From Microbacterium sp. 18062 (lineage in GTDB: Bacteria; Actinomycetota; Actinomycetes; Actinomycetales; Microbacteriaceae), in contig NZ_CACSKB010000001.1 in NCBI RefSeq assembly GCF_902706225.1, positions 1 to 64,000 of the forward strand: 64,000 bases of DNA. The letters are read 5' to 3'. Positions within the stretch are counted from its first letter, which is position 1; every line of letters begins with the position of its first letter. Shown one piece after another: positions 25,606 to 33,129 of the stretch. The notes under the pieces were generated by a model. It made no database searches, was not told the DNA's origin, and worked only from the letters and a program-made list of their open reading frames with translations. The position numbers and the translations under genes were made by a program.

Positions 25606-26679
25606 ATGCCCGAGCTCGACCTCTCCCGGAGCTCCGTCGAGCTCACCCGCATGATCTGCGACATCCCGAGCGTGTCGGGCGACGAGACGACGCTGGCGGA
25701 TGCGGTCACCGCCGCCGTGGGCGGCCTCTCGCACCTCGACGTCCATCGCAACGGCGACACCATCGTCGCGCGCACCGACCGGGGCCGTGCGCAGCGCGTG
25801 GTGATCGCCGGCCACATCGACACCGTGCCGATCAACCGGAACCTGCCGACCCGTCTCGTCGACATCGACGGCGTTCCCTCGCTCTGGGGACGCGGCACGG
25901 TCGACATGAAGGCCGGCGTCGCCGTGCAGCTGAAGCTGGCCGCCGAGCTCACCGATCCCCGGGTCGACGTGACGTGGATGTGGTACGACCACGAGGAGGT
26001 GGCCGCCGAGCTCAACGGGCTCACGCGTCTCGCCCGCGCCCGCCCCGATCTGTTCACGGGCGACTTCGCCATCCTCGGAGAGCCCTCGAACGGACAGGTG
26101 GAGGGCGGCTGCAACGGCAATCTCCGCGCGATCGTGCGCACGCACGGCGTCCGCGCCCACAGCGCGCGCGCCTGGGTGGGCGAGAACGCGATCCACGCCG
26201 CCGCACCCGCGCTGCTGAGGCTCGCCGAGTATCGACCCCGCACGATCGCCGTCGAGGGGTTGGAATACCGCGAGGGGCTCAACGCGGTGCGCGTCGCCGG
26301 CGGGATCGCGGGCAACGTCATCCCCGACCTGTGTGAGATCGAGGTCAACTACCGTTTCGCGCCGAACCGCTCGCTGGACGAGGCCGAGGCGCACGTGCGC
26401 GACGTCTTCGCCGGGTTCGAGGTCGAGGTCGTCGATCGCGCGGCCGGTGCGCGGCCGGGACTCGACGCCCCGCTCGCCCGGGAGTTCCTCGCCGCGGTCG
26501 GCGCCGAGCCGCGCCCGAAGTACGGCTGGACTGACGTCGCGCGGTTCTCGGCGCTCGGGGTGCCCGCGGTCAACTACGGCCCGGGCGACCCGAGCCTGGC
26601 CCACCACGACGAGGAGGCCGTGCCGCTCGCTCAGATCGAGGACGTCGAGCGCGGGCTCCGGGCGTGGCTGACGCGCTGA
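25606..26679 (+). CDS. dapE: Succinyl-diaminopimelate desuccinylase
   Basis: This 357-residue M20 metallohydrolase shows the metal ligands in order: GHIDTVP (His, Asp) near residue 69, GRGTVDMKAG (bridging Asp), the catalytic YDHEEVAAE glutamates, GEPSNGQVEGGCNG, and a C-terminal histidine in DPSLAHHDEE. It removes succinate from N-succinyl-diaminopimelate, following DapC. It is the actinobacterial DapE type. The ATG lies 6 bases after TAGAGT. A membrane-protein gene overlaps its 3' end by 16 bases. Confidence 0.94.
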   Translation: MPELDLSRSSVELTRMICDIPSVSGDETTLADAVTAAVGGLSHLDVHRNGDTIVARTDRGRAQRVVIAGHIDTVPINRNLPTRLVDIDGVPSLWGRGTVDMKAGVAVQLKLAAELTDPRVDVTWMWYDHEEVAAELNGLTRLARARPDLFTGDFAILGEPSNGQVEGGCNGNLRAIVRTHGVRAHSARAWVGENAIHAAAPALLRLAEYRPRTIAVEGLEYREGLNAVRVAGGIAGNVIPDLCEIEVNYRFAPNRSLDEAEAHVRDVFAGFEVEVVDRAAGARPGLDAPLAREFLAAVGAEPRPKYGWTDVARFSALGVPAVNYGPGDPSLAHHDEEAVPLAQIEDVERGLRAWLTR

Positions 26680-27884
26680 CCGCACGCGCGCGTCGAGGCT
26701 GGTCGGCCTCACCCGCCGCCGTGCGCGTGGGCGTGCTCTATCTCGCCGCCCGCGCGGTGACCACCGGTTTCTTCCTGGCGGCGGCGGCGCTGTCCGGCCC
26801 CGCCTCGCGGTTCGGCGCGGACGCGACGGTCGGCGACCTCGCCATGGGATGGGACGCGACCTGGTACTGGTACGTCGCCGTGAACGGCTACCCGACGACG
26901 CTGCCGCTGACGGACAGCGGCCTCGTCGCCGAGAACCAGTGGGCGTTCATGCCGCTGTACCCGTATCTCGCCGCCGCGCTCGGCACCGTGCTCGGCGGCT
27001 GGGGAGCGGCGGCGGTGGTGATCTCGCTGCTCGCGGGGTACGGCGCGGCCCTGGTGCTGTACCGGATGATGCGGATGCGGGTCGACCGGTCCGCCGCGAC
27101 CTGGACGGTCGTGTTCTTTGTCGGCGGTCCCCTCGCCGCGCTCTTCCAGATCGGCTACGCCGAGTCGTTGTTCCTGTTCTGGCTGCTGCTCTCGCTGTGG
27201 CTCGTGATGCGGCGCCGTTACGGCTGGCTGTACCTGCTGATCCCGGTCATGGGCTTCACGAGGCCGGGTATCCTCGCCTTCTCCCTGTTCCTCGCGCTCT
27301 TCGGCATCTGGCGATGGTTCCGCCGTCGAGCGGAGCCGCTGCATGCCCGCGAGGTGGTGCACATCGTCGCGCTCGGCCTCCTCGCGGCCGTCGTGGGGTT
27401 CGCCTGGCAGGCGATAGCGGCGATCGCGACGGGCGACATCGGCGCATACCTCGCCACCGAGCTCGCGTGGCGGCGCAACTGGATCCCGGACTCGAGCGGA
27501 GACTTCTTCCCCGTCGAGGGGTTCCTCGCCGCGACGGAGTTCTGGTCGACGCTCTGGGGCTGGCCCGTGGCGCTCGGGTACATCGTGCTCGCGGTCGCGA
27601 TCGTGGCGATCGGCGCGGCCCTCCTGTTCGCCCGACCGGTCCGTCGGCTCGGCGTCGAGGTGAGGCTCTGGTCGGCGAGCTATCTGCTGTACCTGCTCGC
27701 CGTCTTCTTCCCGCAGTCGAGCATCTTCCGGCTGCTCGTGCCGATCTCGCCGCTGTGGGGCGCGGTCGCGGTTCCGAAGAGCACGTTCTGGCGGATGTCG
27801 GTGCTGGTGACCGGTCTCGTGCTGCAGTGGTGGTGGATCTACAACATGTACGCGCTCGCGAACACCTACTGGCAGATCCCGTGA
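26664..27884 (+). CDS. Multi-spanning membrane protein, GPI-mannosyltransferase (PIG-V)-like
   Basis: This 406-residue protein has about nine to ten hydrophobic helices. An early extracytoplasmic loop contains MGWDATWYWYVAVNGYP, a WD motif like the GT-C/PIG-V mannosyltransferases, and the sequence ENQWAFMPLYPYLA follows. Bacterial members may transfer mannose from a polyprenyl donor to a wall or lipoglycan acceptor; here this is inference from topology and motif. The GTG start lies inside the dapE 3' end (16-base overlap); no other start gives a complete first helix with a better position. Confidence 0.7.
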   Translation: MADALTARARRGWSASPAAVRVGVLYLAARAVTTGFFLAAAALSGPASRFGADATVGDLAMGWDATWYWYVAVNGYPTTLPLTDSGLVAENQWAFMPLYPYLAAALGTVLGGWGAAAVVISLLAGYGAALVLYRMMRMRVDRSAATWTVVFFVGGPLAALFQIGYAESLFLFWLLLSLWLVMRRRYGWLYLLIPVMGFTRPGILAFSLFLALFGIWRWFRRRAEPLHAREVVHIVALGLLAAVVGFAWQAIAAIATGDIGAYLATELAWRRNWIPDSSGDFFPVEGFLAATEFWSTLWGWPVALGYIVLAVAIVAIGAALLFARPVRRLGVEVRLWSASYLLYLLAVFFPQSSIFRLLVPISPLWGAVAVPKSTFWRMSVLVTGLVLQWWWIYNMYALANTYWQIP

Positions 27885-27948
27885 GCCGCCGCCGCATCCG
27901 GCGCGCTATCTCGCGTCACGATGCGTCCAGCACGCGCCCGTCCCACGA

Positions 27949-27954
27949 TAAACT
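27949..27954 (+). promoter_or_regulatory. Candidate -10 of the DUF3117 gene
   Basis: TAAACT lies in the 103-base gap after the membrane-protein gene, 34 bases upstream of the ATG. It fits TANNNT and is one of the few AT-rich spots in the region. No clear -35 is visible. Confidence 0.35.
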
Positions 27955-27987
27955 CGATACTCAAGACATCGACGAAAGGGAGCCACG

Positions 27988-28158
27988 ATGGCAGCCATGA
28001 AGCCGAGAACCGGAGATGGGCCGATGGAGGCTGTGAAAGAGGGGCGCCTGATCATCGTGCGCGTTCCGCTCGAGGGAGGCGGCCGCCTGGTGGTATCGGT
28101 CAACGACGCCGAGGCGAAAGAGCTGCACGACGTGCTCAGCGCCGTCGTCAGCGCCTGA
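27988..28158 (+). CDS. DUF3117 small protein
   Basis: This 56-residue protein starts MAAMKPRTGDGPMEAVKEGR and continues IIVRVPLEGGGRLVVSVND, a near-invariant actinobacterial family (DUF3117). A strong ribosome binding site, GAAAGGGAG (27973-27981), precedes the ATG. Function is not established. It is monocistronic: a hairpin follows directly and the next gene is convergent. Confidence 0.93.
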   Translation: MAAMKPRTGDGPMEAVKEGRLIIVRVPLEGGGRLVVSVNDAEAKELHDVLSAVVSA

Positions 28159-28183
28159 ACCGAGCCCTTTCCCCGTACCCGGC

Positions 28184-28215
28184 GAGCGGCTGGTCCCGAG
28201 AGGGATCGGCCGCTC
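28184..28215. terminator. Bidirectional hairpin terminator
   Basis: GAGCGGC (28184-28190) pairs with GCCGCTC (28209-28215), with an inner TCCC/GGGA pairing around GAGA. It stands between the convergent DUF3117 and O-methyltransferase genes and is followed by TCTCGTTC. Confidence 0.65.
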
Positions 28216-28221
28216 TCTCGT

Positions 28222-28863
28222 TCAGCCGTGGTCCTCGTCGACGGTCGTCAGCTGCAGGAGTCCCTCGCCGACGATGGAGAGTGCACCGATCACGGCGGGC
28301 GATCCCTGGGTCTCCTGGATGAGCGAGCGGTACGCGGTCGTGACGCGGTCGCGACGCACCGGGTCGGCGACGGCGCCGTCGGCGAGCACGCGCGGAACGA
28401 GCACGAGCCCGCCGGGACGCACCAGCCGCAGGCCGTGCTCGACGTACTCGATCACGCCCTCGGGATCGGCGTCGACGAAGACGATGTCGTAGGACGCCTC
28501 GTTCATGCGGGGCAGCACGTCAGCGGCCCGGCCGGTGATGAAACGCGCCCGGGCGGGCGGGATGCGGGCATCGGCGAAGGCGCGACGAGCGATCGCTAGG
28601 TGCTCGGGCTCCTTGTCGATCGTCGTCAGGACGGCACGGGGCGCGCCGTGCAGCAGCCACAGGCCCGACACGCCCGCGCCCGTTCCGATCTCCACGATGT
28701 TCAGGGCGCGGGAGGCCGCAGCGAGAACCGCGACCTGCGCGCCGACCCGCGCGCTGATCGGATCGGCGCCGATCTCGAGGGCGTGCGTACGCGCACGGGC
28801 GATCGGATCGGGTTCGATGATGGCCTCGTGGGCGAACCTGTCGCTCGCGTCGTGTCCGGGCAT
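28222..28863 (-). CDS. Class I SAM-dependent O-methyltransferase
   Basis: This 213-residue protein has the SAM-binding motif I IVEIGTGAGVSGLWLL near residue 57, TTIDKEPEHLAIARRAF (acidic residue binding the ribose), and motif DIVFVDADPEGV with metal-coordinating aspartates, matching the cation-dependent O-methyltransferase (catechol type) family. The acceptor is unknown. Orthologues beside tatB and the DUF3117 gene are typical of actinobacteria. The ATG is preceded by GGAGGAAG, and TAGGCT on the minus strand (28880-28885) may be the -10. Confidence 0.9.
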   Translation of the reverse strand: MPGHDASDRFAHEAIIEPDPIARARTHALEIGADPISARVGAQVAVLAAASRALNIVEIGTGAGVSGLWLLHGAPRAVLTTIDKEPEHLAIARRAFADARIPPARARFITGRAADVLPRMNEASYDIVFVDADPEGVIEYVEHGLRLVRPGGLVLVPRVLADGAVADPVRRDRVTTAYRSLIQETQGSPAVIGALSIVGEGLLQLTTVDEDHG

Positions 28864-28932
28864 GCTTCCTCCGCCGTCAGCCTATGCGCGCGCGTGGGTC
28901 GGAGCCGTCAGGCGCGGCGGTAACCTGAAGGC

Positions 28933-29310
28933 ATGTTCTTCGGGCTCACGATCGAGAAGCTGCTGCTGATCGGCGTGATCGCCGCGTTCCTCATCGGACC
29001 GGAGCGGCTTCCGCGTTACGCGGAGGCGCTCGCACGGTTCACGTCGCGCGCCCGCGACTTCCTCAAGGGCGCGAAGACCCGGGTGCAGGACGAGATGGGG
29101 TCGGAGTTCGACGAGGTCGACTGGCGCAAGCTCGACCCGCGCCAGTACGACCCGCGGCGCATCATCCGTGAAGCCCTGCTCGACGACCCGCCCACCACGA
29201 CCGTGCGGGCGGCGGGCGTCGCCGCGACGGTCACCCCCACATCCGCCCCGGGCGAGCGCTTCGACCCCGCCTCGGGCGAGAGGCCGCCGTATGACGACGA
29301 GGCGACCTGA
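28933..29310 (+). CDS. tatB: Sec-independent protein translocase subunit TatB
   Basis: This 125-residue protein has a single N-terminal membrane helix (residues 4-21, FGLTIEKLLLIGVIAAFLIG), the conserved GPERLP hinge, then an amphipathic helix and a long charged cytoplasmic tail. That is the TatB arrangement of the twin-arginine export pathway, where it takes part in substrate recognition with TatC. The ATG is 6 bases after TAACCT (28921-28926), a leaderless start. Divergent from the methyltransferase, convergent with mrp. Confidence 0.93.
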   Translation: MFFGLTIEKLLLIGVIAAFLIGPERLPRYAEALARFTSRARDFLKGAKTRVQDEMGSEFDEVDWRKLDPRQYDPRRIIREALLDDPPTTTVRAAGVAATVTPTSAPGERFDPASGERPPYDDEAT

Positions 29311-29328
29311 GGCGAGACCGGGGACCGG

Positions 29329-30477
29329 TCAGCGGACGCCGAGGGGCAGGGCTCGGCCGGCCAGCGACGGCCCGGAGGCGGTGAGTGTCGCCGCGAGCGC
29401 GTCGATGGCGCGGGCGGCTGGATCGTCGGGAGTGCCCAGCACGACGGGAAGGCCGGCGTCGCCGCCGGTGCGGAGGGCTGCGCTGAGCGGCACAGTGGCG
29501 AGGAGGGGGACGGTATCGCCATCCGCCGACAGGGCGCGCGCCACGTCCTCGCCGCCGCCGGCGCCGAAGAGGTCGAGCACCGTCCCGTCCGGGAGGGTGA
29601 GGGGCGCCATGTTCTCGATGACCCCGATCACGCGCTGCCCGGTCTGACGGGCGACCGTTCCGCTGCGGACGGCGACGTCGGCGGCGGCGTGCTGGGGTGT
29701 GGTGACCACGAGGACGTCGGCGTGGGGGAGGAGCTGGCCGATCGAGATCGCCACGTCCCCGGTTCCCGGCGGCATGTCGATCAGCAGGACGTCGAGGTCG
29801 CCGAACCAGACGTCGGTGAGGAACTGCTGCACCGTGCGGTGCAGCATCGGGCCGCGCCACGCGACCGCGCGTCCCTCGTCGCCCTCCCGCAGGAACATCC
29901 CGATCGAGACGATCTTCACGCCGTGCGCGACGGGCGGGACGATCAGATCGTCGATCCTCGTCGGCTTGGTCGTGCGGCCCTGCGCGTCGACGAGACCGAG
30001 CAGCCCCGGGATGGAGAACCCGTGCACGTCGGCGTCGACGAGACCGACGGTGCGGCCGCGCCGGGCGAGGGCGACCGCGAGATTGGCCGTCAGCGTGGAC
30101 TTGCCGACGCCGCCCTTGCCGCTGGTCACCGCGATCACGCGGGTGAGGCTGTCCGCGGTGAACGGGATGCCGCGGGCGCGCCCGCCGCGCAGGCGCTCGG
30201 TGAGGGCGGCGCGCTGCTCGGGGGTCATGACGCCGAGCTCGACCTCGACCCGGTCCGTGCCCGACACGCCGTGAGCCGCCGCCCGCACCTCGCGCTGGAT
30301 GCGGTCGGAGGCGGGGCATCCGACGATCGTGAGAGAGATCTCGACCCGCACGTCGCCGCCGTCCGCGGTGACGGTGCGGACCATGTCGAGATCGGCGAGG
30401 GGGCGGCGCAGCTCCGGGTCGACGACTGCGCCCACGGCCTCTCGCACGAGTCCCGCGAGGCGTTCGTCAGCGCTCAC
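29329..30477 (-). CDS. mrp: Mrp/NBP35-type Fe-S cluster carrier ATPase
   Basis: This 382-residue protein has an N-terminal DUF59/MIP18 domain (about 1-85) and a ParA-like ATPase domain with the deviant Walker A GKGGVGKST near residue 121, DADVHGFSIPGLLG and LLIDMPPGTGD. The family delivers Fe-S clusters to apoproteins. The CxxC motif seen in many Mrp proteins near the C-terminus is not present, as in some actinobacterial members. The GTG start overlaps the upstream DUF1003 gene by 11 bases, making a three-gene operon. Confidence 0.92.
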   Translation of the reverse strand: MSADERLAGLVREAVGAVVDPELRRPLADLDMVRTVTADGGDVRVEISLTIVGCPASDRIQREVRAAAHGVSGTDRVEVELGVMTPEQRAALTERLRGGRARGIPFTADSLTRVIAVTSGKGGVGKSTLTANLAVALARRGRTVGLVDADVHGFSIPGLLGLVDAQGRTTKPTRIDDLIVPPVAHGVKIVSIGMFLREGDEGRAVAWRGPMLHRTVQQFLTDVWFGDLDVLLIDMPPGTGDVAISIGQLLPHADVLVVTTPQHAAADVAVRSGTVARQTGQRVIGVIENMAPLTLPDGTVLDLFGAGGGEDVARALSADGDTVPLLATVPLSAALRTGGDAGLPVVLGTPDDPAARAIDALAATLTASGPSLAGRALPLGVR

Positions 30478-31072
30478 GCGCGTCCCGCTCCGCCTTCTCG
30501 CGGCGATCGGCGCGGCGGCGTCGTTCCTCGCGCTCGGCCGTCACGTGGTCGGGCTCGCCCGAGCTGCGCGCGTCGAGGTCCTCGAGGAGCGCCTTCAGCT
30601 CGTCGCGCAGTGCGTCGCGTGTGACGGCCTGGCTCGAGACGTCGGTCATCGCCATCCGCAGCGCCACGATCTCGCGGGCGAGGTACTCGGTGTCGGCGAG
30701 GTTGCGCTCGGCGCGCTGACGGTCCTGCTCGATCTGCACCCGGTCGCGGTCGTCCTGGCGGTTCTGCGCCAGGAGGATCAGCGGGGCCGCGTACGAGGCC
30801 TGGAGCGAGAGCACCAGGGTGAGTGCGGTGAAGCCGTTCGCGGCGGAGTCGAAGCGCAGCTCGAGGGGCAGCATCGTGTTCCAGACGAGCCAGAGTATGC
30901 AGAACAGGCTCAATGCCATGAGGAACACAGGAGTGCCCATCGCGCGCGCGACCCACTCCGTGAACCGGCCGAAGCGGTCGCGGGACGGCTGCGGGGAGCG
31001 GCTGAGCATGCCGGAGCGGCCCCGGGGGGCGTCGAGGGCGGGCACCCGCGTCCGGGGCTTACGCGCCATCAT
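30467..31072 (-). CDS. DUF1003 membrane protein
   Basis: This 201-residue protein has two hydrophobic segments (about 48-66 and 79-101) carrying DUF1003 features: FTALTLVLSLQASYAAPLILLAQNRQDDRDR. A charged coiled-coil-like C-terminal region follows (residues 110-201, many Arg/Glu). Function is unknown; the family often sits beside MgtE-like proteins. The start ATGATG at 31072 overlaps the upstream stop in an ATGA. The frame is open much further upstream through the MgtE-like gene, but that is a shadow. Confidence 0.88.
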   Translation of the reverse strand: MMARKPRTRVPALDAPRGRSGMLSRSPQPSRDRFGRFTEWVARAMGTPVFLMALSLFCILWLVWNTMLPLELRFDSAANGFTALTLVLSLQASYAAPLILLAQNRQDDRDRVQIEQDRQRAERNLADTEYLAREIVALRMAMTDVSSQAVTRDALRDELKALLEDLDARSSGEPDHVTAEREERRRRADRREKAERDARER

Positions 31073-32337
31073 CCGCGCACCCCCGATACCGACGCGGACA
31101 CGTCCGCGTCGCCGGTGCGCCAGTCGTCGGGCAGCAGGTAGTCGAGGACGTCGTCGATGCTGACCGCGCCGACCAGGCGATGCGCCGAGTCGACGACGGG
31201 GAGCGACACGAGGTTGTAGCTGGCGAGCAGTCGCGCGACCTCCTGCGCGGACGCGGTCGCCGGCACCGGCTCGATCGAGTCGTCGATCATCGCGCCCAGT
31301 CGCTCGTGCGGCGGGTAGCGCAGCATCCGCTGGAAGTGCACGATGCCCAGCAGCCGCCCGGTCGGGGTCTCGAACGGAGGAAGCGTCACGAAGACGGCGG
31401 CCGCGAGGGCGGGATGCAGCTCGTGCCGGCGGATGAGGGCGAGCGCCTCGGCGATGGTGTTGTCGGCGGAGAGCACGATGGGTTCCGGGGTCATCAGCCC
31501 GCCCGCGGTGTCGGGGCTGTACTTCAGCAGGGCGCGCACGTCGTCGGCCTCGTCGGGCTCCATGAGATCCAGCAGCTCCTCGCGCTGGTCCTCCGGGAGC
31601 TGGGCGAGGACGTCTGCGGCGTCGTCGGGCTCCATGGCGTCGAGGATGTCGGCGGCACGCTCCTCTCCGAGGGCCTCGAGGATGTGCACCTGCTCGTCCT
31701 CGGGCATCTCCTCGAGGGCGTCGGCGAGCCGGTCGTCGGGCAGCTCCTCGGCGACCTCGAGGAGACGTTCCTCGGGGAGGTCGAGCAGCGTGTTCGCGAG
31801 GTCGGCGGCCTTCAGGTCCGCGTAGCTCGCGACGAGGTGCTCCGCCGACTGCGCCTCGCCGGGCGCCTGGCGCTCGTGCACGTCGTTCCAGTGCGCGAAC
31901 GTCGTCGGGCCCTTCGCGAAGGGCGAGGCGCTCGTCTTGGGCTTGCGCAGGAACAGCTGCCCGACGTCCCAGACGCCGAGCCTGCTGCGCTCGATCGCGA
32001 CGTCCTCGATCACGGCCTGCCCCGACCCGTCGGTGAAGGTGACCTTGCGGCCGATGAGCTCGGCGATCACGCGCACCTCGCCGCCGCGCTGCTGGAAGCG
32101 GCGCACGTTGATGAGCCCGGTCGTGATGACCTGTCCGGTGTCGACCGTGGTCACCCGGCCGATCGAGACGAAGACGTGGCGTCTGCCGGGGATCTCGACG
32201 ACCAGTCCGACGACGCGCGGCGAGTCGTCGTTCCGGTAGATGACGACGACGTCGCGCACCTTCCCGAGCCGGTCGCCGGCGGGATCGAAGACCGCGCAGC
32301 CGGCCAGACGCGCGACGAAGACCCGTTGTGTGCTCAC
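31069..32337 (-). CDS. MgtE N-domain/CBS-domain protein without a membrane domain
   Basis: This 422-residue protein contains two PRC-barrel-like segments (about 1-75 and 85-130), an MgtE_N superhelix built of LLDLPEERLLEVAEELPDDR-type repeats (about 170-275) and a CBS pair (MTPEPIVLSADNTIAEAL and IEPVPATASAQEVARLL). It ends there: the five-helix Mg2+ channel of true MgtE is missing. It may be a regulatory or scaffolding protein working with the DUF1003 membrane protein encoded next; that is inference. The GTG start follows minus-strand TACGCT by 6 bases. Confidence 0.88.
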   Translation of the reverse strand: MSTQRVFVARLAGCAVFDPAGDRLGKVRDVVVIYRNDDSPRVVGLVVEIPGRRHVFVSIGRVTTVDTGQVITTGLINVRRFQQRGGEVRVIAELIGRKVTFTDGSGQAVIEDVAIERSRLGVWDVGQLFLRKPKTSASPFAKGPTTFAHWNDVHERQAPGEAQSAEHLVASYADLKAADLANTLLDLPEERLLEVAEELPDDRLADALEEMPEDEQVHILEALGEERAADILDAMEPDDAADVLAQLPEDQREELLDLMEPDEADDVRALLKYSPDTAGGLMTPEPIVLSADNTIAEALALIRRHELHPALAAAVFVTLPPFETPTGRLLGIVHFQRMLRYPPHERLGAMIDDSIEPVPATASAQEVARLLASYNLVSLPVVDSAHRLVGAVSIDDVLDYLLPDDWRTGDADVSASVSGVRG

Positions 32338-32343
32338 CGTTCC

Positions 32344-32349
32344 AGCGTA
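32344..32349 (-). promoter_or_regulatory. Leaderless -10 of the MgtE_N/CBS-DUF1003-mrp operon
   Basis: TACGCT on the minus strand ends 6 bases before the GTG at 32337, with no ribosome binding site. It is in the 71-base gap shared with the divergent stress-protein gene. Confidence 0.55.
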
Positions 32350-32408
32350 GACCGCGAGGATGCCGTGATGCCGGGCCCTTGCGGAGTGCGCCGTGACAAG
32401 ATGGAGGG

Positions 32409-33122
32409 ATGAGCATGGGGACACCGTTCACGGCCGGTTCCGCCGAAGCGGGGGAGACCGTCGCCTCCTTCACGCAGTACGAGGGCGCCCAGAAGGCCGT
32501 CTCGGCGCTCATCGCCGCCGACGTCCCCGCGAAGGAGATCGCGATCGTCGGGCAGGGACTGCGCTCGATCGAGCGCATCACCGGTCGTCTCGGATACGCG
32601 GCCGCCGCGCGCTCGGGGGCGGTGAACGGCCTGGTGCTGGGCGTGCTGTTCGCCTTCGTCTTCGTGCTCGGCACGCCGACCGTCGCCATCCAGGCCTTCG
32701 TCGGCGTGCTGCTGGTCGGCATCGCCATCGGCATGCTGCTGAGCATCATCATGTACTCGTTCGTCCGCCGGCGCCGTGACTACGCCTCGGTCATGCAGGT
32801 CGTCGCCGATCACTACGACGTGCGAGTGGTCGCCGCGAGCGTGCACAAGGCCCGCGAGGCGCTCGGCACGGCGAACGCGGCCGCACCCGCGACGGCCGCC
32901 TCTCCCGCGGCACCACCGGCCCCCGAGCCTCCGCGGTACGGCGAGCGGGTCGACCCGGTGGCCGCGCCGACGCCCGCGAAGCCGGATGCGGCCGCCCCGT
33001 CCGCGGGAGACCGACCGGCCGACGCGAGGCCCGAGCCGCCCCGCTACGGCGAGCGGGTGCCTCCTCCCGCGCCGGAACCGGGCGAGGCGCCCGCGCAGCC
33101 CGAGCGCGACGGCTCTTCCTAG
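32409..33122 (+). CDS. General stress protein 17M-like membrane protein
   Basis: This 237-residue protein has an N-terminal GSP17M/YflT-type domain (VASFTQYEGAQKAVSALIAADVPAKEIAIVG), two membrane helices (about 72-91 and 94-115) and a ferredoxin-like VMQVVADHYDVRVVAAS segment. The C-terminal 90 residues are low-complexity Ala/Pro with PEPPRYGERV occurring twice. Function is not known; homologues are annotated as general stress proteins. The ATG follows GGAGGG directly; CAAGAT (32397-32402) 6 bases upstream is a weak -10 candidate. Confidence 0.8.
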   Translation: MSMGTPFTAGSAEAGETVASFTQYEGAQKAVSALIAADVPAKEIAIVGQGLRSIERITGRLGYAAAARSGAVNGLVLGVLFAFVFVLGTPTVAIQAFVGVLLVGIAIGMLLSIIMYSFVRRRRDYASVMQVVADHYDVRVVAASVHKAREALGTANAAAPATAASPAAPPAPEPPRYGERVDPVAAPTPAKPDAAAPSAGDRPADARPEPPRYGERVPPPAPEPGEAPAQPERDGSS

Positions 33123-33129
33123 ACTCCGG

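Noticed and set aside
31073..32752. Apparent fusion of the DUF1003 protein with a long upstream extension
   Set aside because: The extension is an out-of-frame reading of the MgtE_N/CBS gene. ATGATG at 31072 overlaps that gene's stop and gives a normal DUF1003 protein.
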